Source: Chitinophaga pinensis (GTDB lineage: Bacteria > Bacteroidota > Bacteroidia > 2-12-FULL-35-15). From it: 53,874 nt of DNA. Position 1 is the first letter of the stretch. The number at the start of each line of letters is the position of its first letter. The position numbers and the translations under genes were made by a program. This document shows positions 25,064 to 32,864 of this stretch, piece after piece. The stretch is from assembly GCA_945885475.1 (NCBI GenBank), contig CAMCYR010000022.1, positions 1 to 53,874 on the forward strand. Reading direction: 5' to 3'. The notes under the pieces were generated by a model, which saw nothing but the letters and a program-made list of their open reading frames with translations, searched no databases and was not told the DNA's origin.

Positions 25064-25516
25064 ATGGAAACCTTGCCGCAAAAGAAAAAAGCAGACATAC
25101 ACACTTTAACTAACATTACAATTGTTCCCGTTCGCTTTAGTGAAGTTGATGCTCTGGGAATAGTTTGGCATGGTCATTATCTAAAATTTTTCGAAGATGG
25201 ACGTGAATCTTTTGGACGACAATACGAACTAGGCTATCTAGATGTTTACAAATTTAAATTTGCAACACCTCTCGTCAAAATAAATGTTGATTTCAAAAAA
25301 ACGGTAAAATATGGCGATCATGTTAAAATCATTACCACATTTATCTATTCACCTGCGGCAAAAATAGTTTTCAAATATGATATTTTCCGGGAATCAGATG
25401 GTGAATTAGTTGCAACTGGCGAATCAACACAAATATTTATGAATCTAGACTACGAACTTCACATTACCGTACCTGAGTTTTATGATGAATGGAAGAAGAA
25501 GAATTTAATAATTTGA
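25064..25516 (+). CDS. Acyl-CoA/ACP thioesterase of the 4HBT hotdog family
   Basis: A 150-residue hotdog thioesterase. The catalytic segment FSEVDALGIVWHGHYLKFFE (residues 27-46) has the aspartate of the 4-hydroxybenzoyl-CoA thioesterase motif, followed by RESFGRQY. It hydrolyses acyl thioesters; aryl polyene clusters contain a similar enzyme thought to release or edit chains. It overlaps the following ketosynthase gene by 28 bases, a strong sign of coupling. The start is the first ATG after a non-coding gap. Confidence 0.87.
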   Translation: METLPQKKKADIHTLTNITIVPVRFSEVDALGIVWHGHYLKFFEDGRESFGRQYELGYLDVYKFKFATPLVKINVDFKKTVKYGDHVKIITTFIYSPAAKIVFKYDIFRESDGELVATGESTQIFMNLDYELHITVPEFYDEWKKKNLII

Positions 25517-26685
25517 AATCACAAGCATACATACTAGCAGATAATATTATTTCACCGCTGGGTTTTAGCAGTTCAGAGAACTTTGAACAGTTAAAAAAAA
25601 TGCAAACGGGAGTAAAAAGAATCATAGATCCCAATCTTTCAGTTGAGCCCTTATTTGCAGGAATTGTTGACACCTTAAAACTGGATATTGAATTTCAAAA
25701 ATTAAATACTCAAAATGAATTCACCCGTTTAGAAAAGATGGTAATTTTGTCGGTTACCGACTGTTTAAATCAGAATCAACATATTGATATTCAAAGCCCC
25801 AAAACACTGATCATACTCTCCACTACAAAAGGGAATATCGATCTTTTAGAAAGTGACGACAGCTCTAAATTTGACAAAAAGCGCGTTTATCTTTGGGAAA
25901 CAGCAAATGTGATCGGTCGTTATTTTAATAATCCTAATCAACCTATCGTTATTTCAAATGCTTGTATTTCGGGTGTATTGGCAATTGTTTTAGGAAAACG
26001 ATTATTAGAAGAAAATCAGTATGATACGATTATTGTATCTGGTGCAGATGTTCTCAGTCATTTTGTTGTTTCAGGATTCCAATCCTTCAAAGCAATCAGC
26101 AGCGAAATTGCAAAACCATACGATACAAAACGTGATGGAATATCTTTGGGGGAAGGATGCGGAACGATCGTGTTAAGCAATAGCATTCAAAAAGTAATAA
26201 ACAAACAAGAACAATTAATTGTAAAAGGTGGGGCGAGTTCAAATGATGCGAATCATATTTCAGGACCATCGAGAACCGGAGAAGGTATGATTTTAGCAAT
26301 TAATAAAACATTAACAGAATCAAATATGCTGCCCACGGAGGTTGATTATATATCCGGACATGGTACTGCAACCCTTTACAATGATGATATGGAATCGCTT
26401 GCTATTTCAGATTCTAAACTGGATAAGGTACCTATGAACAGTTTAAAAAGTTATTTCGGCCACACCTTGGGTGCCGCTGGACTGATCGAATCTATCATCG
26501 GCTTGCATTCAATGCGTGAAAATACGTTGATCGGAACGTACAACTATTCTGAACTTGGCGTTACAATGCCCATAAATATTATAAAAAAAACACAGCCTGC
26601 CAAAGTAAACAATTTCCTTAAAACAGCAGCTGGCTTTGGAGGATGCAATGCGGCAGTTTTTTTCCAAAAAGTACAGAACAACTAA
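25489..26685 (+). CDS. Beta-ketoacyl-ACP synthase with intact triad
   Basis: A 398-residue KAS-fold enzyme. The triad is complete: Cys159 in SNACISGVL, His291 in SGHGTATLYND and His325 in YFGHTLGAAG, with Lys320. The sequence is more divergent than the other two active ketosynthases. The start lies inside the thioesterase gene, and the N-terminus includes ILADNIISPLG, the usual first strand and loop, so the overlap is real. The stop abuts the start of the half-size ketosynthase homologue, suggesting the two may assemble. Confidence 0.85.
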   Translation: MEEEEFNNLKSQAYILADNIISPLGFSSSENFEQLKKMQTGVKRIIDPNLSVEPLFAGIVDTLKLDIEFQKLNTQNEFTRLEKMVILSVTDCLNQNQHIDIQSPKTLIILSTTKGNIDLLESDDSSKFDKKRVYLWETANVIGRYFNNPNQPIVISNACISGVLAIVLGKRLLEENQYDTIIVSGADVLSHFVVSGFQSFKAISSEIAKPYDTKRDGISLGEGCGTIVLSNSIQKVINKQEQLIVKGGASSNDANHISGPSRTGEGMILAINKTLTESNMLPTEVDYISGHGTATLYNDDMESLAISDSKLDKVPMNSLKSYFGHTLGAAGLIESIIGLHSMRENTLIGTYNYSELGVTMPINIIKKTQPAKVNNFLKTAAGFGGCNAAVFFQKVQNN

Positions 26686-27315
26686 ATGGAACAAAAAAAT
26701 CATATAAATACCTTTTGTTTAGTTAAAAATGGATCGATTTCTATTGACGGAACCATTTCCTATGAAAATAGATCATTGCCCGCAGCAGACTTCATAAAAT
26801 CTGCCTATAAACATTTCCAGATCAATTATCCAAAATTTTATAAAATGGATCAATTGAGCCGTTTAGCTTTCTTGGCTTCCGAACTGATGCTGAAGAACAA
26901 CCCCATCGCACATAACAATGCGGCCGGTGATATTGCCATAATAATTGCAAATAGTGCATCCTCACTAGAGACGGACGAAGAGCACCAACGTACTATTTCA
27001 GACAAAAACAACAACGTTGCAAGTCCGGCTGTATTTGTTTATACCTTGCCAAATATTCTGATTGGTGAAATTGCTATAAGAAATAGCATAAAAGGAGAGA
27101 ATACTTTCTTTATTTTTGATAAATTTGATGCTGATTTCATGAGTGGGTATATCAACTCACTTTTGAATAGTAACAAAATAAAATGCTGCATTGCAGGTTG
27201 GGTAGATTTTTATGACAAGAACTACGATGCATTTTTATATACAGTGGAAAAAGATAAAGGCAAATTAGGTATAGAACATAATTCAGAGCAACTTAAAAAT
27301 ATTTATAACAACTAA
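26686..27315 (+). CDS. Half-size, degenerate ketosynthase homologue
   Basis: A 209-residue protein matching only the N-terminal half of a ketosynthase (DQLSRLAFLASELML, then DIAIIIANSASSLETDEEH, then NILIGEIAIRNSIKGENTFF). The place where the catalytic cysteine should be reads TFFIFDKFDAD and has none, and the C-terminal histidines are absent. It is not a recent truncation: the frame is clean, begins one base after the preceding stop, and ends 17 bases before an ACP gene. It probably acts as a non-catalytic partner of the ketosynthase upstream. Confidence 0.75.
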   Translation: MEQKNHINTFCLVKNGSISIDGTISYENRSLPAADFIKSAYKHFQINYPKFYKMDQLSRLAFLASELMLKNNPIAHNNAAGDIAIIIANSASSLETDEEHQRTISDKNNNVASPAVFVYTLPNILIGEIAIRNSIKGENTFFIFDKFDADFMSGYINSLLNSNKIKCCIAGWVDFYDKNYDAFLYTVEKDKGKLGIEHNSEQLKNIYNN

Positions 27316-27332
27316 AAACTGACCAACTAATT

Positions 27333-27587
27333 ATGGATGCATTAATCGATCAACTTAAAGGAGAAATTATTGAACAATTAAATTTAGAAGATTTAAAAAA
27401 AGAAGACATTGATGCAGATGCTACTCTATTTGGTGAAGGTCTTGGATTAGATTCTATTGATGCCTTGGAATTGATCGTGTTATTGGAAAAAAATCATGGT
27501 ATCAAAGTCGCTAATCCAGCTGACGGAAAAAAAATATTTCAGTCCATTCGCACAATGGCTGAATTTATTCAAGCTAACAAAAAGTAG
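27333..27587 (+). CDS. Acyl carrier protein
   Basis: An acidic 84-residue ACP with the attachment motif GLGLDSIDALELIVLLE, Ser41 carrying the phosphopantetheine. It lies between the half-size ketosynthase homologue and an intact ketosynthase. With the ACP at 14939-15196 it gives the cluster two carriers, in line with two product halves. Confidence 0.92.
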   Translation: MDALIDQLKGEIIEQLNLEDLKKEDIDADATLFGEGLGLDSIDALELIVLLEKNHGIKVANPADGKKIFQSIRTMAEFIQANKK

Positions 27588-27696
27588 AACCGAAGGCTAC
27601 CAATTAGAAAAACTGGAAGCTACTTTTTATTTATATTTCTAAATGACATTTCAGAAAAACAGAATAGTCTGTTTTTTCTGGTCCTGAAACGAAAAT

Positions 27697-28902
27697 ATGT
27701 CTTCAAAAATTTATATAACCGGAATGGGAATGATCTCAGCCATTGGCAACAATGTCGCTGAATCTCTTGCTTCCTTAGAGAATTCAAAATCAGGTATTGG
27801 AACTTTAGAGAACATTCGCTCACGCCACAAAACAATAATTCCTGTTGGCGAAATAAAAGCTAGCAACGAGGAGTTGACTGCAATGGCAGGTTTGCGTCCC
27901 GACCAACAAAGTACTCGTACCGCATTGCTCGGACTTATTGCAGTTCAGGAAGCATTGAGTTCTTCCGGAATAAGCGACATAAAAGAATTTCGTACCGGTA
28001 TCATTTCTGCCACCAGTGTTGGAGGAATGTGTACGACTGAAGATCTGTGGTATGATTATCTGGATAAAGAAAAAAGCGGCCCGTGGCTTAAATACATTGA
28101 AGCACACGAATGTGGTGACAGCACTGAATTTATTGCGGATCATACAGGAATCAAAGATTATTTGTCTACCATTTCAACTGCATGCTCCTCCTCTGCCAAT
28201 GCGATCATGTTCGGAGCCCGATTGATCAAACATGGCATTTTAGACAGAGTTGTAGTTGGCGGCACCGATTCGATGACTCGTTTTACTATCAACGGTTTTA
28301 TGACTTTAATGATATTAGACAAAGAAAAATGTAAACCTTTTGATGCAGAACGTCAGGGTTTAAATTTGGGTGAAGCAGCGGGATTTATTGTTATCGAATC
28401 TGAAAAAGCTTCAAAAGGAAAAGAAATTTATGCTGAGCTTTCCGGCTACGGGAATTCAAATGATGCATTTCACCAAACAGCATCTTCTCCTGATGGAGCA
28501 GGCGCTTATTTGGCAATGGAAAAAGCGTTTAAAGTAAGTGGATTGAAACCTACCGATATAGATTATATCAACGCCCATGGAACAGGAACGTCCATAAATG
28601 ACCTGTCGGAAGGTACAGCAATTGATAAACTATTTTCAAAAAATGTTCCTAGTATTAGCTCTACCAAAGCATTCACTGGTCACACGCTTGCTGCATGTGC
28701 AGCAATCGAGGGGATTTTTTCAATACTTGCCATCAAAAATAACATGATATTCCCTAATTTGAACTATGAAAATCCTATGACGGAGTTGAGTTTTAAACCA
28801 AGCACGATACAGGATAAAAGCAAAAAAATAAATCATGTTTTGAGCAACTCTTTTGGCTTTGGAGGGAACACATCAGCACTCATTTTCTCTCGACACAACT
28901 AA
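27697..28902 (+). CDS. Beta-ketoacyl-ACP synthase with intact triad
   Basis: A 401-residue KAS II-like enzyme. Triad residues are Cys163 in STACSSSANAI, His294 in NAHGTGTSIND and His329 in FTGHTLAACAA. Sequence is closest to typical FabF among the three, and the degenerate chain-length-factor-like gene follows it (159 bases later). The pair may form the KS-CLF heterodimer that sets polyene length, as ApeO and ApeC do in the enterobacterial pathway. Confidence 0.88.
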   Translation: MSSKIYITGMGMISAIGNNVAESLASLENSKSGIGTLENIRSRHKTIIPVGEIKASNEELTAMAGLRPDQQSTRTALLGLIAVQEALSSSGISDIKEFRTGIISATSVGGMCTTEDLWYDYLDKEKSGPWLKYIEAHECGDSTEFIADHTGIKDYLSTISTACSSSANAIMFGARLIKHGILDRVVVGGTDSMTRFTINGFMTLMILDKEKCKPFDAERQGLNLGEAAGFIVIESEKASKGKEIYAELSGYGNSNDAFHQTASSPDGAGAYLAMEKAFKVSGLKPTDIDYINAHGTGTSINDLSEGTAIDKLFSKNVPSISSTKAFTGHTLAACAAIEGIFSILAIKNNMIFPNLNYENPMTELSFKPSTIQDKSKKINHVLSNSFGFGGNTSALIFSRHN

Positions 28903-29056
28903 ATTTGAAAATTTGCCAATTTGCCAATTTGTAAATGAAAAAAATAGAGGGAATTAGAATTAAAAATATAAAACAGAAAAAACGAATTTAATACTTGACA
29001 TTAATTGTCGCTTAGAAATAAATTTTAAAATCGGCACATTTTCAAATTTTCAAATT
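28902..29056. repeat. Intergenic stretch bounded by a 14-base inverted repeat
   Basis: AATTTGAAAATTTG at 28902-28915 recurs in inverted form (CAAATTTTCAAATT) at 29043-29056. Next to the left arm is a short tandem CCAATTTG repeat. It fills nearly the entire space between two ketosynthase genes. It may be a small mobile-like element or simply expanded AT-rich repeats; no reading frame is found in it. Confidence 0.45.
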
Positions 29057-29061
29057 AAAAA

Positions 29062-30129
29062 ATGGAAGCATATATCAACGGTATAGGAATAATTTCACCA
29101 CAACAAACGTTTGACACAGCTGATTTTTTAACAGAGGTAGTTGAACACAATTCCAAATCACTCCCTTGCATAGAACCTTCTTATCAAGAATTTTTAAATC
29201 CTGTCTTATCAAGAAGAATGGCCCGCATTATTAAAATGAGTATTGCCGCCTCTTCTGTATGTTTTAAAGAAGCAAATATCAGCATACCCGATGCGATAAT
29301 GACAGGAACGGCATTGGGATGTTTAGAAGATACGGAGAAGTTTTTAAGCGCGATCATTGAAAATGATGAACAATTCTTAACACCTACTTCATTTATTCAA
29401 TCGACACATAACACTGTTAGCGCTCAAATTGCCTTACAGCTAAAATGTATGAACTACAACTTTACATACGTTCACAAGGGATTTTCTTTTGAGAGTGCTG
29501 TATTAGATGGTTTAATGACCCTTGCAGAAGGTGAAGCAAAAAACATACTCGTTGGTGGCCATGATGAAATGACTGATAAATATTTTCGCGTATGTGATCG
29601 TATTGGCTATTGGAAAAAGGAAGAGAATGTTCCAACAATGGAATTGATAAATATGAAATCTGATGGAAGTATTGCTGGTGAAGGTGCCTCTTTTTTTGTA
29701 CTAAGCAACGAAAAGACTGAAAGTAGTTACGCTGTTCTCCGCGGAATAAAAGCCATCTATAAACCTCAGAGCAAGCAGGAAATTGAATCTAAAATTGCTG
29801 AGTTACTTCATTCAAAAGAATTAACATTCAACGATATTGATCTGGTCGTTTATGGAATAAATGGAGATGCGCGTTTTGACAAAACCTATAACATTTTAAA
29901 AGATGGGATATTTAAGAATAGTACTTCGACCTATTTTAAACATTTATGTGGCGAATACCAAACATCTGGTGGTTTTGCAATGTGGTTAGCTTCCAATATA
30001 ATCAAGCGACAAATGGTTCCAAGTGCTGTTTTAATTGGTGAAAACAAAACAAAACAGATTAAAAACGTGCTGATCTATAATACATTTTTGGATACAAACC
30101 ACGCCGTATTTTTACTCTCCCAATGTTAA
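29062..30129 (+). CDS. Chain-length-factor-like ketosynthase homologue
   Basis: A 355-residue KAS-fold protein without the catalytic residues. The cysteine position falls in YVHKGFSFESAV and is not a cysteine; the first histidine position reads YGINGDARF and the second GEYQTSGG. Such proteins act as chain-length factors with an active ketosynthase, here most likely the one at 27697-28902. It would form the tunnel that limits polyene length. Its stop overlaps the start of the next gene by 7 bases. Confidence 0.82.
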   Translation: MEAYINGIGIISPQQTFDTADFLTEVVEHNSKSLPCIEPSYQEFLNPVLSRRMARIIKMSIAASSVCFKEANISIPDAIMTGTALGCLEDTEKFLSAIIENDEQFLTPTSFIQSTHNTVSAQIALQLKCMNYNFTYVHKGFSFESAVLDGLMTLAEGEAKNILVGGHDEMTDKYFRVCDRIGYWKKEENVPTMELINMKSDGSIAGEGASFFVLSNEKTESSYAVLRGIKAIYKPQSKQEIESKIAELLHSKELTFNDIDLVVYGINGDARFDKTYNILKDGIFKNSTSTYFKHLCGEYQTSGGFAMWLASNIIKRQMVPSAVLIGENKTKQIKNVLIYNTFLDTNHAVFLLSQC

Positions 30130-30893
30130 ATTTCAAAACAGCGAGCATCTGCTTCTTCATTGAATGTGCCGCACTATCTCTGCTGGTCTATTTTTTTGAT
30201 ATATGTTTATGGTGGTTTCTGATTCCTGTGATTAGTTATAAGGCCTTGATCATTTATGGTTCAGCGAGGATCCAATCAAATTTTTACGTAAAAACAATTT
30301 GTAATTCAACAACTGAAGAAAAAAAAATAGCCATTACATTTGATGATGGTCCGAATTCAGAATACACGAAAAAGGCCTTGGATGTATTGGTTGAATATAA
30401 TGCCCCTGCTACTTTTTTTGTCATTGGCAAGAATATTCAAGGAAAGGAAGATCTGATCAAACAGATTGATGCTGCAGGTCATACGATCGGAAATCATACC
30501 TTCTCCCACTCTTTTTTAATTGATTTTAAGAGTAAGAATGGATTTATGTATGAATTGAATACCACCTCCGACATGGTCTACGCTATCATTAAAAAAAGGA
30601 TGAAATTATTCCGTCCGCCTTATGGAGTAACAACACCAAATCTTGCGAGTGCATCAAAGGCGCTGAACTACGACATAATCGGCTGGAACATCCGATCTCT
30701 TGACACAACAAGCGATAGCGAAGAAAAAATCACAAGCCGCGTTATTTCACAAATAAAACCAGGGGCAGTCATCCTGTTTCACGATACCTCTGAAAAAACA
30801 ATAAAAGTATTAAAACAAACTCTTAATTTTGCTGCTGAAAATGGCTTCAAAGTTGTAAGTATAGAGGAACTTTTAAGAATCAAAGCGTATTAA
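30123..30893 (+). CDS. Polysaccharide-deacetylase-family (NodB-like) hydrolase
   Basis: A 256-residue protein with two N-terminal hydrophobic segments (about 8-50) that anchor it in the inner membrane, followed by a NodB domain. The motifs are ITFDDGPN (catalytic Asp and metal Asp), IGNHTFSH (metal His residues), FRPPYG and ILFHDT near the end, all intact. It would remove an acetyl or related group from a carbohydrate or lipid in the periplasm. Related enzymes occur in flexirubin clusters but their substrate is not known. It overlaps the chain-length-factor gene by 7 bases. Confidence 0.85.
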   Translation: MLNFKTASICFFIECAALSLLVYFFDICLWWFLIPVISYKALIIYGSARIQSNFYVKTICNSTTEEKKIAITFDDGPNSEYTKKALDVLVEYNAPATFFVIGKNIQGKEDLIKQIDAAGHTIGNHTFSHSFLIDFKSKNGFMYELNTTSDMVYAIIKKRMKLFRPPYGVTTPNLASASKALNYDIIGWNIRSLDTTSDSEEKITSRVISQIKPGAVILFHDTSEKTIKVLKQTLNFAAENGFKVVSIEELLRIKAY

Positions 30894-31101
30894 GTGAATA
30901 GTGATAAAGTGAATAGTGATAAAGTGATTAGGTGATAAAGGGATTAGGTGATAAAGTGATTAGGTGATAAAGTGATTAAGTGATTAGGTGATTAGGTGAT
31001 TAAGTGATTAAGTGATTAAGTGATTAGGTGATTAGGCGATAAAGTGAATAGTGATAAAGTGAATAGTGATAAAGTGAATAGTGATAAAGTAATAAAGTAA
31101 A
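30894..31101 (+). repeat. Array of short GTGATAAA/GTGATTAG tandem repeats
   Basis: About 26 imperfect units of 7-8 bases (GTGATAAA, GTGATTAG, GTGAATA) fill the whole gap between two cluster genes. Blocks are ordered: GTGAATA-GTGATAAA pairs at both ends, GTGATTAG units in the middle. The array contains frequent stops, so it is not coding. Copy number probably changes by slippage and would alter the spacing of the downstream gene, which begins immediately after it. Confidence 0.9.
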
Positions 31102-31737
31102 ATGAAAAGAATATTAGTGATTGTGCTTTTTTTTATAAGTGTTTTTTCCTTCGCACAAGTCCCTGCAGGCTACAAACCCGTTAAGGATACAACAGCTTTC
31201 AAACAAAAAATGGAAGCACAATCCAAATTGATCAACACCCTAGAAAGTGACTTTACTCAGGAGAAATATCTTAGTGTGATGTCGGAAAAAATCATCAGCA
31301 AAGGCCATTTCCATTTTAAAAAGATAAATATGTTGCGATGGGAGTATAACGATCCCTATAAATACCTGATCGCAATCAATAAAAACAAGATGTATATTAA
31401 AGATAATGGAAAGCTGAGCAAGTACGACATCAATTCAAATAAAATGTTCAAGAGCATTAATGAAATGATGGTAAATACAGTTCAAGGAAACTTATTGAAT
31501 AATAAAGATTACAAAGCAAAATTTTATGAAAATGATAAATTTTATTTATTGGAATTAACACCGATACTAAAAGGAGCAAAAGATTTTTTAAAAGTGATTC
31601 AGCTATACATCAATAAAGTCGACTATGCCGTTGACAAAGTTAAGATGATCGAACCAAGTGATGATTATACTAGCATTGATTTTTCAAACAGAAAAACCAA
31701 CCAAGCAATTGCAGATGAAAAATTTATTATTAAGTAG
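31102..31737 (+). CDS. LolA-like outer-membrane lipoprotein carrier
   Basis: A 211-residue protein with a signal peptide (MKRILVIVLFFISVFSFA then QV). The mature part has the LolA fold signature: LESDFTQEKYL, a GHFHFKKINMLRWEY strand pair, and an IDFSNRKTN C-terminal strand. LolA-like proteins bind acyl chains in the periplasm. Aryl polyene clusters carry one that likely escorts the hydrophobic pigment. The repeat array directly precedes it. The following lipoprotein gene starts inside its last codons. Confidence 0.87.
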   Translation: MKRILVIVLFFISVFSFAQVPAGYKPVKDTTAFKQKMEAQSKLINTLESDFTQEKYLSVMSEKIISKGHFHFKKINMLRWEYNDPYKYLIAINKNKMYIKDNGKLSKYDINSNKMFKSINEMMVNTVQGNLLNNKDYKAKFYENDKFYLLELTPILKGAKDFLKVIQLYINKVDYAVDKVKMIEPSDDYTSIDFSNRKTNQAIADEKFIIK

Positions 31738-32347
31738 TAGTCTTGTAGTACTTATGCTTACTGGCTGTAAATTTGGCCATTACGGGGAATTAATAAAAAC
31801 AACTGCGGGAACCGATTACCCTAAATCCCTTTTCGGTGATAACTTTAATTCATTTTTATTTAAAACCAACATTTCGGTTTACAACAAAAATTTCAGCGGA
31901 TTATTGGTTACAAAACAGTTATCAGCGAATGATTACCGTGTAATTTTTACGACAGAATTAGGAATGAAAATGTTCGATTTCGAGTTTAAAGATACCGCGT
32001 TTACGCTGCATTATTGTGTCCCTCAATTCAACAAGCCGAAACTATTGAAAGTCATTCAAAAAGACATCGAAACGCTTTTAATGAGCAACATTTCTAATAA
32101 AAGACAGACACATTATGAGGATAAAGATGGACTTTACCGCGTTCAAAAGTTAGAATTCCCGAAGACTGAAAACTATTATTTTACTGAAAAATCATCCGCA
32201 CAGCTTACTAAGATCGAATGCGCAAAAAAAAGAATAAAAAATACTACCTTTACACTATCAAATTACCAAAATAATTTTCCGGACAGTATATTAATTCAAC
32301 ATCATGATATAAAATTGAAAATCGAGTTGAATTTGCTCAAAAAATAA
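31715..32347 (+). CDS. Cluster lipoprotein, possibly LolB-like
   Basis: A 210-residue lipoprotein with signal and lipobox VLMLTGC. The start is ATG 31715, overlapping the end of the LolA-like gene; an upstream in-frame ATG at 31658 would hide the signal. The mature part is a beta-rich segment (KNFSGLLVTKQL, RVIFTTELGMKMFDFEF) like the lipoproteins that accompany LolA in aryl polyene clusters. It may receive pigment at the outer membrane. Family membership is inferred from position and strand pattern, not from a firm motif. Confidence 0.7.
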   Translation: MKNLLLSSSLVVLMLTGCKFGHYGELIKTTAGTDYPKSLFGDNFNSFLFKTNISVYNKNFSGLLVTKQLSANDYRVIFTTELGMKMFDFEFKDTAFTLHYCVPQFNKPKLLKVIQKDIETLLMSNISNKRQTHYEDKDGLYRVQKLEFPKTENYYFTEKSSAQLTKIECAKKRIKNTTFTLSNYQNNFPDSILIQHHDIKLKIELNLLKK

Positions 32348-32388
32348 CTCAACATAGAACGTTAAACTTTCAAACCTGAAACTTAATA

Positions 32389-32754
32389 ATGCTATTAAAC
32401 GACTTCTTTAAAATTACAGATATAAAAAATGCAGATAAATACACGATCAGCATTGAAATGAATCCCAAACATGACATTTACAAAGGTCATTTCCCTGGAA
32501 ATCCAATTACTCCTGGCGTTTGTTTAACACAAATGGTCAAGGAAGCAGTAGAACACATTACCAATAAAAAACTTCAAATGGTAACGGGGGATAATCTTAA
32601 ATTCACGGCCATTCTCAACCCAGAGATCGATACGAATGTAACGATGAGTTTGAGCATTAAAATAAAGGAAGAAGGCTTGCTGCATGCCGAAAGTATCATT
32701 TCTGGAGCAAATGCGAATTTCTTCAGGTTCAAGGGCAGTTTTAAAGAAATTTAA
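32389..32754 (+). CDS. ApeI-like hotdog dehydratase with altered acidic residue
   Basis: A 121-residue FabZ-like protein. The catalytic histidine is present (H34 in YKGHFPGNPITPGV) but the position of the catalytic glutamate reads Gln48 (CLTQMVKEA). The other cluster dehydratase shows the reverse. A heterodimer of the two, as known for ApeI and ApeP in enterobacterial aryl polyene synthesis, would hold one complete pair. It should dehydrate beta-hydroxyacyl-ACP during polyene elongation. Confidence 0.82.
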   Translation: MLLNDFFKITDIKNADKYTISIEMNPKHDIYKGHFPGNPITPGVCLTQMVKEAVEHITNKKLQMVTGDNLKFTAILNPEIDTNVTMSLSIKIKEEGLLHAESIISGANANFFRFKGSFKEI

Positions 32755-32823
32755 TCCTCAATTATTCTTTACTTCCCTTTCTGAAAACCAATTAAAAATG
32801 TTATTTTTACAGCTACTAAATTC

Positions 32824-32846
32824 GCCCTCTCAGGGCATTTTTTTTT
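32824..32846 (+). terminator. Intrinsic terminator between dehydratase and glycosyltransferase
   Basis: GCCCT (32824-32828), loop CTC and AGGGC (32832-32836) are followed by A and a run of nine T. It ends about 19 bases before the next ATG. A near-consensus promoter box TATTTTTA lies upstream at 32802-32809, so a transcript starting there would carry this hairpin in its leader. Confidence 0.7.
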
Positions 32847-32864
32847 GGTTAAAATACTATTGAA

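Noticed and set aside
26686-27315. Pseudogene of a ketosynthase
   Set aside because: Clean frame, exact junction with the preceding gene and close spacing to the ACP gene argue for a maintained non-catalytic partner, although only half a fold is present.
30894-31101. CRISPR array
   Set aside because: Units are only 7-8 bases with no spacers and no cas genes; it is a simple tandem repeat.
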